Shown here in pieces: positions 17,535 to 26,836 of a stretch of 64,000 bases of DNA; the stretch's first letter is position 1, and every line of letters starts with the position of its first letter. Below the pieces are notes generated by a model. The model worked only from the letters and a program-made list of their open reading frames with translations. It was not told the DNA's origin and searched no databases. Source of the DNA: Fibrobacter sp. UBA1765 (GTDB taxonomy: Bacteria > Fibrobacterota > Fibrobacteria > Fibrobacterales > Fibrobacteraceae). The position numbers were made by a program, and so were the translations under genes. The stretch lies in assembly GCA_002314675.1 (NCBI GenBank), contig DCGZ01000157.1:1-64000 (forward strand), read 5' to 3'.

Positions 17535-20051
17535 ATGCGTAAATTACCGTTACTTGTAACGTCGACTCTGCTCTGCTCAACCTTTGCGTTGGCTCAGTAT
17601 GACGAAGATTATTCTGCTACATCGGAAAGCACTTACGAAGAATCCTCTAGCGAAGAAACTTCCTACGAATCTTCAGAAAGTTCTGAACCGGCTGCCGAAG
17701 AAGCTGCAAGCGATGAATATGCTGCAGCCCCGGCAGAAGAACCGGCACCGGCAGTCGAGGAATCTGCTCCTGCCGCTGAACCAGCACCAGCAGAAGAAGC
17801 TCCGAAAAAGAGCTTTGCTAGCTCTGAACCTGTTGCAGCCCCGTCTGCAATCGTTTCGGCTCCAGCTTCCCTTGCTCCGGCAGACCAGATTGCAGCAATC
17901 GAAAACAGCACCGACGCTCTTGCTGAAAATGCAGAATCCACACTCATGGGCAAGGACGATCTTCCGGTGGCAGTTTCCGGTTACATGGCGTTCCGCTTGA
18001 AGAACTTCCACTATTCCGAAGCTTCTGCATGGACTCGCGACGACATGGCAAGAACCCAGGTGGACGCTCTTTTGAATATGTCCATTATCGCAATGCCAAA
18101 CTCCTACATGACATTGTGGACAAACCTTGCATTGCCGTTTGACTTGACCGGTATCTACTCCAATGGTTTGGGTAAGCGTCCTACGAATTCTCCAACGTAT
18201 GACGAACGTGTCTTGTTTGACCATTCCACAGACTACTACACAGCAACAGTCAACGAAGAAATGAACGTTGGCGTTGATATTCGTGCCGGTGTCTTTGGTG
18301 CTTACGTAACCGCTGGTGGCGTGATCTGGATGAATTCCTCCCCGCTCACTATTTGGGAACGTGAAACAAATCCGCGCTTTGCATGGTCCTATGAAACTTA
18401 CGAAGATGAAAAGACTGTTTCCACATACTATAAGGAAAAGTCCTTTAAGCCTGTCAAGGAAGGTGGTCGCGCATTCTGGACTAACCGTTCCTTCGGTGGT
18501 ATCTTCGCAAATGTCTATCAGCTCCCGTTCGACTTGAAGGCCCAGTTCCTTCTTTCCCAGCCGATGGATGCTGACATTGGTACTCGTGACGGTACTCGTC
18601 TCTATGGTGGCCAGCCGGGTGAACTTGAAACCTACGGTCTCCACGATATGCGCGGTAACGTTTACCATGCCCGTATTGCCAAGGAAAAGATTGCTGAAAA
18701 CATGACTCTTGGTCTTAACTACGTTGGCGTAGTATTTGACGAAGGCATTGTTTATGAAGAAGAATTCTCTAAGCAGTGGGCAAAGTCCGCATTTGGTAAC
18801 CCGCTTATCTTGAATACGCATGTTGCTTCTATCGATGTCAAGGGTAACATTACCCCGAAGCTCTACTTGGTTGCCGATGTTGCCATGAGCATTACCGACT
18901 CCCTCAAGTACTATGAAGCAGAGGGTGCTGCAGGCCATAGCGGCTTTAAGTACGAAAAGGGTTCTTACGACGAATCTATCGCAACTCCGCAGGTTGGTGT
19001 CTATGTCAAGGCCCAGAGCAAGTACATTGAAGGCTGGCCGATGACTATTGAAGGTATCTTCTTGCAGAAGGACTTCTACTCTCCGTACTCCCAGTCTAAC
19101 CCATCCCGCTTCCTTACATGGCGTCGTGACGAAATGTACCTGAACGGTGGTTCCATGCGTTACAGCCCGAACATGGCTGGTATCAACTTGAAGGTTGAAC
19201 CTCAGTTCAACCGTGGTTACGTAGACTTCCAGTATGGTCAGCATCGCCAGATCGAAGAAGGCCAGGACGTGGTTCTCTTCAACTACCGCTTGAACGGTCG
19301 TAACATGTGGGAAAGCACAAACTCCTGGACTCGTTACAAGCCGCTCTTTGTAGCTGATAGTGGTAACGGTAGCGGTGCTGGTGGTTACATTCCACGTGCT
19401 GGTATTGGTACTGAAAGTGGTGACGGTGTAAAGATGTACCGTCAGCAGGGTGGTCTCTATGGTGGTACATGGGAACTTTGGGAATCCTTCGTCGCTTACG
19501 ATGACGTTGGCCAGATTACCGAAGGCGTAATTCCTTCCCATGCCAAGTGGTCCTCTTACTTCTCTGTAATGGGTGGCTACAATATCGCTCCTTGGTTTGG
19601 TACCGATCGCGATATCATGATGACAGGTTATGCAGCACTTTCTGGCGTTTCCACTTCCTTCGCTCCTATCGCCTATAGCGAAAAGCAGAGCGACATGCTT
19701 ATGTGGAGCTTCTTTGGCCAGTTTGAACCGGCTGTAGCCGTGTTCCCGAAATTCCACATGGTTGGTATTCTTGGTCTTGAAACATTCCGCGCTGAAAACG
19801 CTTTTGCGGCAACGTCCTATAAGAACGGCGCAGACAAGTCTTCTTTGAACAAGTACATCAACTCCTATGTTTACCAGAAGGCTCCTATCAACTTCCTCGA
19901 AACTGCAATCGGTGCAGGTTTCGACTGGGATCTCACAGATCGTGCTGGCTTGCATGTTCGCTACAAGTGGATGACCCACTCCGACGAAACCAAGTCTGAA
20001 AACGATTGGCATTCCCATTACATCTCTGCCGAAACTAAGGTTTGGTTCTAA
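17535..20051 (+). CDS. Outer-membrane beta-barrel protein with Ala/Pro/Glu-rich N-terminus
   Basis: The 838-residue protein has a signal peptide (cleavage near 'FALA'), a 100-residue low-complexity segment of Ser/Glu and then Ala/Pro/Glu that could span the periplasm or peptidoglycan, and about 690 residues of alternating amphipathic strands. It ends 'ETKVWF', the C-terminal aromatic of outer-membrane barrels. Many Tyr/Trp girdle residues support this. No known porin family was recognised. It follows the jelly-roll gene by 15 bp. Codon use is strongly biased, suggesting high expression. Long antisense open frames here are by-products of that bias. Confidence 0.8.
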   Translation: MRKLPLLVTSTLLCSTFALAQYDEDYSATSESTYEESSSEETSYESSESSEPAAEEAASDEYAAAPAEEPAPAVEESAPAAEPAPAEEAPKKSFASSEPVAAPSAIVSAPASLAPADQIAAIENSTDALAENAESTLMGKDDLPVAVSGYMAFRLKNFHYSEASAWTRDDMARTQVDALLNMSIIAMPNSYMTLWTNLALPFDLTGIYSNGLGKRPTNSPTYDERVLFDHSTDYYTATVNEEMNVGVDIRAGVFGAYVTAGGVIWMNSSPLTIWERETNPRFAWSYETYEDEKTVSTYYKEKSFKPVKEGGRAFWTNRSFGGIFANVYQLPFDLKAQFLLSQPMDADIGTRDGTRLYGGQPGELETYGLHDMRGNVYHARIAKEKIAENMTLGLNYVGVVFDEGIVYEEEFSKQWAKSAFGNPLILNTHVASIDVKGNITPKLYLVADVAMSITDSLKYYEAEGAAGHSGFKYEKGSYDESIATPQVGVYVKAQSKYIEGWPMTIEGIFLQKDFYSPYSQSNPSRFLTWRRDEMYLNGGSMRYSPNMAGINLKVEPQFNRGYVDFQYGQHRQIEEGQDVVLFNYRLNGRNMWESTNSWTRYKPLFVADSGNGSGAGGYIPRAGIGTESGDGVKMYRQQGGLYGGTWELWESFVAYDDVGQITEGVIPSHAKWSSYFSVMGGYNIAPWFGTDRDIMMTGYAALSGVSTSFAPIAYSEKQSDMLMWSFFGQFEPAVAVFPKFHMVGILGLETFRAENAFAATSYKNGADKSSLNKYINSYVYQKAPINFLETAIGAGFDWDLTDRAGLHVRYKWMTHSDETKSENDWHSHYISAETKVWF

Positions 20052-20062
20052 GGGGGAAGGCT

Positions 20063-22285
20063 ATGAAAATGAATATGAAGAAATCTCTTTTCGCACTTCT
20101 TTCCGCTTCTGTCGCTGCATCTGCTGGCGTATACGACAATCAGAAGCTGCTTGAAAGCAAGGTTGATTCCATTAATGCTAAGCGTGGTCTTGAAATTGAT
20201 GGTAGCATTCGTGCCATTACCCAGAAGGTGACTTTTGACACTGATCAGGATCCGACTGGCATTAACTCTTTCCCGGAAACGGAACGCGACGAATATGTGA
20301 CTGCAGACCTCGGGCTCCATTTCCGCCCGTACGAAGGCGTTCGTGCAAATGTTGAAATGCGCCTTGGCGCAGGTATGCAAGAATACTTCTCTTCTGCATC
20401 CAAGACTGTTTCAGTTTCCTGGATTAACGTTGAAGGTAACATTGGCAAGTCCTTCTACTGGATTGTTGGTGACTTCCGTCAGCAGTATTCTCCGCTTACA
20501 CTCTACACACCGGGTGTAGATATCATGTACGAACCGACAATCTTTGCTCGTAAGCGCCACATGGCCATGAAGGAGCAGAGACTTGAAGGCAACCAGCGTA
20601 ACCTCCAGGGTGCAAACCTCCAGTTCCGCGGTGACCTTGGTGAAACAGTTGGTGAACTTCGTGCTGAAGCAATTTTTGCCCGCTTGAACCGCAATGCAGT
20701 CCTTGACTTTAACGGTGCCGAAGGAAACATTTTGCCGAATGAAGAATTCCCCGGTGCTTCCATGGCTTCGAATACTGATAAGTGGCTCGTTGCCGGTAAC
20801 CTTGAACTTTTGCCGCTCAACAGAAATCTCTATGTCGGTGTAACTCCGATGTACATTTTTGATGACGAAAAGTCCTTTACCTACGCATACCGTCATGAAG
20901 ACGCTGAAGACCTCCAGTCTGCATACGTTCCTTCTCCGGTAAATCCGTTCGACCAGATGCCACAGGAAACTATGGTGATCAGTGGTCGTGTCGGTGCTGA
21001 CGTAGCCGGTGTAATCGGAAGCAACAACATTATCCTTGACCTTGTCGGTGAATACGCAATGTCTTCTGACAAGATCAAGACGAAAACATTCGCCCCGGCC
21101 CTTGATGAAGCTGGTGTTCCGGTAGTCGATGAACTTGGCAATCTTGTTCAAAATGAAGTTGAAGATTCTGAAACCCTTAACGGTTCTGCAATCCTTGCTC
21201 AGTTGAACGCAGGTTACAAGACTGACGCATTTGGTGTAAAGCTTGCTGTTGACTTTATTCGTAACGACGAAAAGTGGTTCAACAACCTTGCCCAGTCTTC
21301 TAGCTTCTTTGCTCAGCGCATCGCAAACTCTGACCGCGATGGTAACGTTGTTAAGTATGGCGTTTACGCTCCGCTCTATAGCACGTTCGACGCTCTCTAT
21401 AATTACATGCCTAAGTTCTCTCCGGTTTCCCGCAGTGGCTCCATGGCTACCGAAGGTCCGGACCTTCTTGAAAAGAACTACGGTCAGTCTAACAGCTATA
21501 AGATTGCACCGTACAACAAGAATTCCTACGGTACAAACGTTTACAACCGTAGCCAGCTTGCATTGCTTGAGCTCCTGAATGACCCGGCTCTCCAGATGAG
21601 CTTGCCGAACGGCCTTGCTACTGCAAACCGCATGGGTGCTCGCGCTGTATTGACTGCTAATGTTAGCGAATGGGCAGAGGTTCAGGGTCTCTTTAGCATG
21701 TTCAACCAGGTCAAGGCTGTTGAAGGCTTGAAGGAAGCTGCTTACACCGAATTTGGTGGTGGCGCAAAGATTGACGTGTTCAAGGTTCTTGGCTTTACAA
21801 AGCCGCTAGAACTCTCTGGTTCCTATAAGCATTCTGAACGTAAGATCGATACAGACAACTGGGCTGCTATGGGTATGGTTGATGGTTCCGCTGAACTCAA
21901 GAGCGATTTCATCAACGCTGGCCTCTATGTTCAGTACTTGCCGCGTCTCGGCTTTACAGCTGGCTTCCAGATGATCAACACTGAATACAATGAATTCGAA
22001 CAGGGCAATTACGTAAATGCAATCAAGTCTCTCGGTGCTGCTAATGCAGTAGCCCTTGCTAAGAGCGAACAGATGCAGTGGATGGTCGGACTCGACTATA
22101 CTCTTGCAAAGAATGCATGGCTTGCCTTGAATTTCGGCATTGCTTCTGTGTCTAACGAATATGCAGCAACAGAAGATGCTACTGATGCTATTAACGTACC
22201 TGAATATTATGATGGCTCTGCCGGTACATTCAAGCATGAATTTACTCAGACTATCATTGAAGCTTCCATCAACGTGGAATTTTAA
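20063..22285 (+). CDS. Outer-membrane beta-barrel protein, paralog pair member 1
   Basis: From ATG 20063 (GGGGGAAGG upstream) the protein has 740 residues: a signal peptide, a short helical segment ('QKLLESKVDSINAKRGLEID') that could trimerise or dock, and a long barrel ending 'EASINVEF'. The region 'YSPLTLYTPGVDIMYEPTIF' aligns with the next gene's 'YTPLTIGVPQQELLQEPEIF', so the two are tandem paralogs. It probably belongs to a multi-protein outer-membrane complex with its neighbours; substrate or adhesion function is unknown. Confidence 0.8.
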   Translation: MKMNMKKSLFALLSASVAASAGVYDNQKLLESKVDSINAKRGLEIDGSIRAITQKVTFDTDQDPTGINSFPETERDEYVTADLGLHFRPYEGVRANVEMRLGAGMQEYFSSASKTVSVSWINVEGNIGKSFYWIVGDFRQQYSPLTLYTPGVDIMYEPTIFARKRHMAMKEQRLEGNQRNLQGANLQFRGDLGETVGELRAEAIFARLNRNAVLDFNGAEGNILPNEEFPGASMASNTDKWLVAGNLELLPLNRNLYVGVTPMYIFDDEKSFTYAYRHEDAEDLQSAYVPSPVNPFDQMPQETMVISGRVGADVAGVIGSNNIILDLVGEYAMSSDKIKTKTFAPALDEAGVPVVDELGNLVQNEVEDSETLNGSAILAQLNAGYKTDAFGVKLAVDFIRNDEKWFNNLAQSSSFFAQRIANSDRDGNVVKYGVYAPLYSTFDALYNYMPKFSPVSRSGSMATEGPDLLEKNYGQSNSYKIAPYNKNSYGTNVYNRSQLALLELLNDPALQMSLPNGLATANRMGARAVLTANVSEWAEVQGLFSMFNQVKAVEGLKEAAYTEFGGGAKIDVFKVLGFTKPLELSGSYKHSERKIDTDNWAAMGMVDGSAELKSDFINAGLYVQYLPRLGFTAGFQMINTEYNEFEQGNYVNAIKSLGAANAVALAKSEQMQWMVGLDYTLAKNAWLALNFGIASVSNEYAATEDATDAINVPEYYDGSAGTFKHEFTQTIIEASINVEF

Positions 22286-22300
22286 TAGGAGGGTGTGAAA

Positions 22301-24457
22301 ATGATGAATATGAAAAAGATCGGTTTTACTTCCGCACTCCTTCTTTCCGCTGCAACAGCTTTTGCTGCGGAATCGGATCAGGCTTCTGTTGCTAGCCAGC
22401 AAAAGTCCTTGCTCGAAAAACTTGATTCCCTTAACGCTGCCGTTCTTGGCTTAAAGCTTGATGGTACCGCTAAGGCAGGAGTTGTATCTTCGAATGCTTC
22501 TTCTGACCAGTTTAGCGACAATTCTCCAACTCGTGAAAACCAGGCTTACACAGACGTTAACTTGGTTCTTACCGCCCGCCCGAGTGCCGCTTCCATGATT
22601 CACTTGGAACTCCGCTTGCACAAGGATTGGCAGAGTGCCTTTGATGAAAATAACAACCCTGTTATTGGTCACTGGTTCAGCTACGATGGCATGACCCTTG
22701 ATAACCACATGGCTTTCAACTTGGGCTATATGCGTATCGGCTATACTCCGCTTACCATCGGCGTTCCTCAGCAGGAACTCCTCCAGGAACCGGAAATCTT
22801 TAGGGAAAAGCGTGTCGAAGCTCTTGCAAAGCGCAACCTCGATACAACATCCCGCCGTCTTATGCAGGGTGTAAACGCTGACTACCATAGCGGTGAACTT
22901 GGATTCCTTGATGATATCCACATGCAGTTGACTGGCGCTCGTATGCGTAACGCTTCCAAGAAGTATGATGAAGTCTTCTTTGACTTTGACTACTCTGACC
23001 GTTACATGCTCGGTGGCCGCCTTGGTCTTGATGCATACGGTGCTCATATCGGTGGAAACTACGTAAACGTATTTGACCGCAAAAAGAGCACTCGCGCTCA
23101 CAAGGCAAATGCCGGTGATGCATTCTACTATGAAGATAACCAGGTGATCTCTGCGGAATTAGGCTTTGATTCCAAGAAGATCCTTGCTGACCTTCCTGTA
23201 ACATTTGGCCTCTTTGGTGAATTTGCAAGCTCCAAGCTTGCTATGAGCAGAGATACCTTGTACAAGGTAAAGAATGTCTCTTACATTCTCAAGACTGCAT
23301 ACTTCCCGGATGCTGATCCAATCGGAGAATTTGCAGACTCCCTTGTATACTTGCAGAAGAACATTTCTGATGTTGAAAAACGCGAAAACGAAAAGTTCGA
23401 TGACGTAAACGGTACAAGCTTCTATGTAGAACCGTTCGTTAAGTTCGAAGATGAAGGCCTTGCACTTAGCGCCCTCTTGAAGTTCCGTTACATGCAGAAT
23501 AATGAAAAGTTCTGGTCAGAAATGGCTGCTAGCCCAATCTACCAGGGCAATACCGTTATTCTTAATGCAAACGCAATGTTTGATGATGCTGCCTATAATG
23601 GTTTGCTGGGTGCTTTCGGTGCTGCTAGCCTCGAAAACCTCTACTTCACTGTGTACAACTCTAACCCGTTGAACCAGTTGAACATTATGAGCATCGATGA
23701 ACCGAACAAGTCTGGTGCCGGTGTTCGCGTAAATGATGAAAGCGGAAGTACTTCTTCTCAGCTTTACAACAACTACAAGAACGTTCACCTCTATCGCAAT
23801 GCTTATTCCGGTACAACACTTAAGTATCGTGAAGTTGTTGCAGCCCAGGCTTTGACCTTGGACCCGACCGTTAGCCTCGCCTTGCCATACGGTGTAGCAA
23901 CTCCGGATCGCAAGGGCTTTGCCCTTTCCTTGGATGTTGACTGGAATTCTGCTGTCAGCTTGAATGGCCGCTTCTCCCAGTATACACAGGACCAGATGGA
24001 TAACAAGTATACTCAGTATGCTGCTGGCCTCGGCTTTAATTTGGGCCGCATTGTTGACATTGGCGGACGCGACATTATTCTTCAGGCTTCCTATGGTCAT
24101 GAAGAAGAAGACAATTTCTTGAAACGTAAGGCATACCGCATTATGGCCGGTGGATCTGTTGATGTATGGGGCCCGATCGCCCTTCTTGGTGGATTCCAGA
24201 CCATGACAAAGGAATTTGGTGCAACTGATATGATCATCGGCAATGTAACAAAGGCTGAAGAATCCTTGTTGCTTGTTGGTCCACGCATCAAGATTGCTCC
24301 GCTCTCCTATATTTCTGTTCAGTACGGTATGTTGACTGACAAGCTTACTTTCAACAAGGCTGTCTTTGACGAAGCAGGAGAAATGGCTGGCGCAATTCCT
24401 GCAGAGCTCTCTATAGACAAGAATGTAATTGTTGCTGAAGTGACTGTTAACTTCTAA
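22301..24457 (+). CDS. Outer-membrane beta-barrel protein, paralog pair member 2
   Basis: The 718-residue protein starts at ATG 22301, set by AGGAGGG 7 nt before it (a GTG at 22295 would be too close). It has a signal peptide ending 'AFA', an N-terminal helical segment ('QKSLLEKLDSLNAAVLGLKL') like its upstream paralog, a barrel region and a terminal 'EVTVNF'. The conserved 'EPEIFREKRVEALAKRNLDT' parallels 'EPTIFARKRHMAMKEQRLEG' upstream, pointing to duplication followed by divergence. The lipoprotein gene follows after 11 bp. Confidence 0.8.
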   Translation: MMNMKKIGFTSALLLSAATAFAAESDQASVASQQKSLLEKLDSLNAAVLGLKLDGTAKAGVVSSNASSDQFSDNSPTRENQAYTDVNLVLTARPSAASMIHLELRLHKDWQSAFDENNNPVIGHWFSYDGMTLDNHMAFNLGYMRIGYTPLTIGVPQQELLQEPEIFREKRVEALAKRNLDTTSRRLMQGVNADYHSGELGFLDDIHMQLTGARMRNASKKYDEVFFDFDYSDRYMLGGRLGLDAYGAHIGGNYVNVFDRKKSTRAHKANAGDAFYYEDNQVISAELGFDSKKILADLPVTFGLFGEFASSKLAMSRDTLYKVKNVSYILKTAYFPDADPIGEFADSLVYLQKNISDVEKRENEKFDDVNGTSFYVEPFVKFEDEGLALSALLKFRYMQNNEKFWSEMAASPIYQGNTVILNANAMFDDAAYNGLLGAFGAASLENLYFTVYNSNPLNQLNIMSIDEPNKSGAGVRVNDESGSTSSQLYNNYKNVHLYRNAYSGTTLKYREVVAAQALTLDPTVSLALPYGVATPDRKGFALSLDVDWNSAVSLNGRFSQYTQDQMDNKYTQYAAGLGFNLGRIVDIGGRDIILQASYGHEEEDNFLKRKAYRIMAGGSVDVWGPIALLGGFQTMTKEFGATDMIIGNVTKAEESLLLVGPRIKIAPLSYISVQYGMLTDKLTFNKAVFDEAGEMAGAIPAELSIDKNVIVAEVTVNF

Positions 24458-24468
24458 GAGGTACTCAA

Positions 24469-25332
24469 ATGAAGAAATACAATAAATATTTGATGATCCT
24501 TGCTGCCGGTATGCTTGCAGCATGCTCCTCTATGGAGGTTGACGAGGAAGAAATCGCCCAGGAAAACTTCCCGGCAGATTTCAGCCTTGCTGAATATATT
24601 GAATTGCACCCAGGTTTGTTGAGCCTCCAGATTCAGGATTCCGTAAAGAACTATAATGCAGGCTTGACTTTGGAGAAGGCTGACATTAATGCTGATCTTG
24701 ATAAGTTCCTGGCTGATACAGTAGCTCTCAAGCAGATCTTCCTGGATCCGACACTTGGCGGTTTTTCTCAGGATGACTGGGATATCATGTGGGAACCGAC
24801 TGAAACCGTTAAGCCGGAAACTACAGTCGTAAAGCTTGATACCGTTCAGGTCAAGTTTGAAAATGCAGATGGCATTACGGTTGTTTATTTCCCGTCTTCC
24901 ATTACAATCGAAGACGATGTCATTACTGGGGCTGAAGGCTATACAGACTCTTCAAAGACTGAAGCTCTTACTTGCGATGCCGCTACTTGTGGCACTTTCG
25001 TAACAAAGAAGGGTGGTATTGTCGCTGATACGACCAAGTCAATCGACTCCGTGACAGTTGTTACCCCGGGTGCTATCACAGCCGACAAAAAAATGGTTCT
25101 TCAAAAGTACAATTTCAATGACATTGAAAATGACTATGAAGCTTTGAAGGGCATTACGCCAGATACCACAGCGATTAGCCAGCAGTATATTGTATATGGC
25201 AAGAAGGCTGGCTGGGCTTATCGTAAGTGTAAGGAATCTGAACTTAACAACAAGGAACTTCTTTCTGTAAGCGATGTTAAGCTCGGTACAACCTATTGCG
25301 ACGACGATGGCATCGTTCGTGAAATTAAGTAA
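24469..25332 (+). CDS. Lipoprotein of the outer-membrane operon
   Basis: The 287-residue protein has a lipobox 'LAAC' (Cys19) followed by an acidic 'EVDEEEIAQE' segment that could favour surface or outer-membrane retention. The rest is Asp/Thr-rich with no recognised domain; a cysteine pair ('CDAATC') occurs in the middle and two more cysteines lie near the C-terminus. It sits between the second paralogous barrel and the GH18-fold protein with gaps of 11 and 9 bp, so it is probably an accessory subunit of the same envelope complex. Confidence 0.75.
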   Translation: MKKYNKYLMILAAGMLAACSSMEVDEEEIAQENFPADFSLAEYIELHPGLLSLQIQDSVKNYNAGLTLEKADINADLDKFLADTVALKQIFLDPTLGGFSQDDWDIMWEPTETVKPETTVVKLDTVQVKFENADGITVVYFPSSITIEDDVITGAEGYTDSSKTEALTCDAATCGTFVTKKGGIVADTTKSIDSVTVVTPGAITADKKMVLQKYNFNDIENDYEALKGITPDTTAISQQYIVYGKKAGWAYRKCKESELNNKELLSVSDVKLGTTYCDDDGIVREIK

Positions 25333-25341
25333 GGTGGTTTT

Positions 25342-26403
25342 ATGAATATCAAGAATCTCGCAATTGCTTTGGCTCTTGGTTGTGCTACAATGGCATCTGC
25401 TGCTGCAGACAAGGTTGTTGGCTATTTCCCATATTGGAGCCAGTATTCCCAGTTTGCTCCGGCAGACATCCGCTATAACCTTGTAACCAATATTCATTAC
25501 GCTTCTCTTGCTCCATCTTCTGATGGTTCCCTTGCTTTTACAGATGAATCCGATGCTCCTAACTATGCTGAACTTGCAAAGCTTGCAGGTGAAAACAATG
25601 TTAAGCTTATCGTTTCTATCGGTGGCATGGAAATGGAAGGCGCTCTCCAGGAAATTGGAGCCTCCGAAGATCTTCGAGCAACGTTTGCTCAGAATGTTGC
25701 AAGCTGGCTTTCTGAAAATGGCGCAAAGGGTGTAGAACTTGACTGGCAGAACTTTACTTCTGAAAATGCGGAAGCATTCTCTGCCCTTGTAGATGCCCTT
25801 AAGGATGCTCTTGGCTCTAGCTATGAAATGGTTGCAACCGTTTATCCGCTTTCCTCTGCAGATGCATACGATGCAAGCGTTCTCAACAAGTTCGACTACT
25901 TGACAGTATTCGTTCCTGACCAGATGACTGAAGAAGAAAGCTCCTTGAAGCCTAACCAGAGTGTTACAGTCTTCGAGGAAGCTTTGAATGCAATGTCTTC
26001 CAAGGGTGTTGACAAGGATAAGCTTGTTCCGGTTGTTTCTATGTACGGTCGCTCCTTTACTGGCGCAAAGGGTCTTGGAACTTCCCAGAACGGCGTTGGT
26101 AGCGGTAACGAAGGCTTCATTGCTTACAAGGACTTGATGAAGCTCTTTGAAAAGCCTGACTACAAGGTTTCCTTTGATGAAGGTTCCAAGTCAGAAGTTG
26201 CTGTCGGTGAAATCGAATCTATCGTTTTCATGGGCATTCCTTCTGTAAAGGCTCTTTCTGAAGAAGTTAAGTCCGAAGGCATGGGTGGTGTAGCTATTTA
26301 TGACCTTTCGCAGGATCATAATGAACCGCTCGTATCCTTGCTTGTGACTATCGGTCTCCAGATTCGTCCGGAACTTGATTACAAGCCGGCAAAGAAGAAG
26401 TAA
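25342..26403 (+). CDS. GH18-fold protein lacking the catalytic acid (chitinase-like)
   Basis: The 353-residue protein has a signal peptide (to about residue 21) and a GH18-type barrel: 'KVVGYFPYWSQ' on strand 1, 'LIVSIGG' (SxGG) on strand 3 and the strand-4 catalytic site. The canonical site is DGxDxDWE; here residues 129-136 read KGVELDWQ, so the first Asp is Lys, the second is Glu and the catalytic Glu is Gln136. Members with this change bind glycans but do not cleave them. It ends in a Lys-rich tail. It closes the outer-membrane operon and is followed by a strong terminator. A binding or adhesion role is the natural inference. Confidence 0.85.
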   Translation: MNIKNLAIALALGCATMASAAADKVVGYFPYWSQYSQFAPADIRYNLVTNIHYASLAPSSDGSLAFTDESDAPNYAELAKLAGENNVKLIVSIGGMEMEGALQEIGASEDLRATFAQNVASWLSENGAKGVELDWQNFTSENAEAFSALVDALKDALGSSYEMVATVYPLSSADAYDASVLNKFDYLTVFVPDQMTEEESSLKPNQSVTVFEEALNAMSSKGVDKDKLVPVVSMYGRSFTGAKGLGTSQNGVGSGNEGFIAYKDLMKLFEKPDYKVSFDEGSKSEVAVGEIESIVFMGIPSVKALSEEVKSEGMGGVAIYDLSQDHNEPLVSLLVTIGLQIRPELDYKPAKKK

Positions 26404-26418
26404 TTCTTTTGAGTTGCT

Positions 26419-26457
26419 AAAATGCCTCGCGCTTAAAAGCGCGGGGCATTTTGTTTT
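26419..26457 (+). terminator. Rho-independent terminator of the outer-membrane operon
   Basis: The stem AAAATGCC-CGCGCTT / AAGCGCG-GGCATTTT, with one internal mismatch, is followed by TTGTTTTT, 16 nt after the GH18-fold gene. Confidence 0.9.
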
Positions 26458-26498
26458 TCAAAGTTTGCTGAAAATGGGTACATTCTTCATTGCCCTAG

Positions 26499-26770
26499 GT
26501 TGCCGCGCTTCGCTCGCAACGACAAGGAGAATCGCAGTTTCTGAACTCTGTCTTTTTTCTTGCCTCTTAAGTTGTCATCACGAGCAACGCGAAGTGATCC
26601 AGAACACTTGTCATTCACTAGCTAGATTGCTTCAATCCTTCGGATTTCGCAATGACATGGAAAATGCTATTTCTGGTTTCTGTCCTGGTTTGCCGCGCTT
26701 CGCACGCAACGACAAGGAGAATCGCAGTTTCTGAACTCTGTCTTCTGTACTCTGTATTCTGTCTTCTATT
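26499..26770. repeat. Composite intergenic repeats with a 190-bp-spaced direct duplication
   Basis: A segment of about 54 bp beginning TGCCGCGCTTCG and ending CTGAACTCTGTCTT is present at 26501-26554 and again at 26691-26744 with one or two differences. Between the copies lies an imperfect palindrome (GTCATCACGAGC at 26574 and CGCAATGACA at 26648) with GTGATCCAG and GATTGCTTC inside. After the second copy runs a tract of CTGTATTCTGTCTTCT units. This fills the 430-bp space between the GH18-fold and GH5 genes; no gene is seen in it. Confidence 0.75.
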
Positions 26771-26785
26771 TCCTGATATTAAACA

Positions 26786-26815
26786 AAAAGCCCTCGCATT
26801 TTGCGAGGTGCTTTT
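26786..26815 (-). terminator. Rho-independent terminator of GH5 gene
   Basis: On the minus strand a CCTCGCA / TGCGAGG stem flanked by AAAAGC and GCTTTTTG lies about 20 nt past the GH5 stop. Confidence 0.8.
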
Positions 26816-26836
26816 GACTAGAAACTTGCTATAATA

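Noticed and set aside
17673..20018. A 781-codon open frame antisense to the 838-residue barrel gene
   Set aside because: It is the mirror of a strongly biased sense gene (codons ending so that the antisense lacks stops); the peptide is rich in Cys/His/Val with no domain, no ribosome binding site and no start context.
26461..26834. Short plus-strand frames in the spacer after the GH18-fold gene
   Set aside because: They consist entirely of the direct repeats and pyrimidine tracts and duplicate each other; no start signals.
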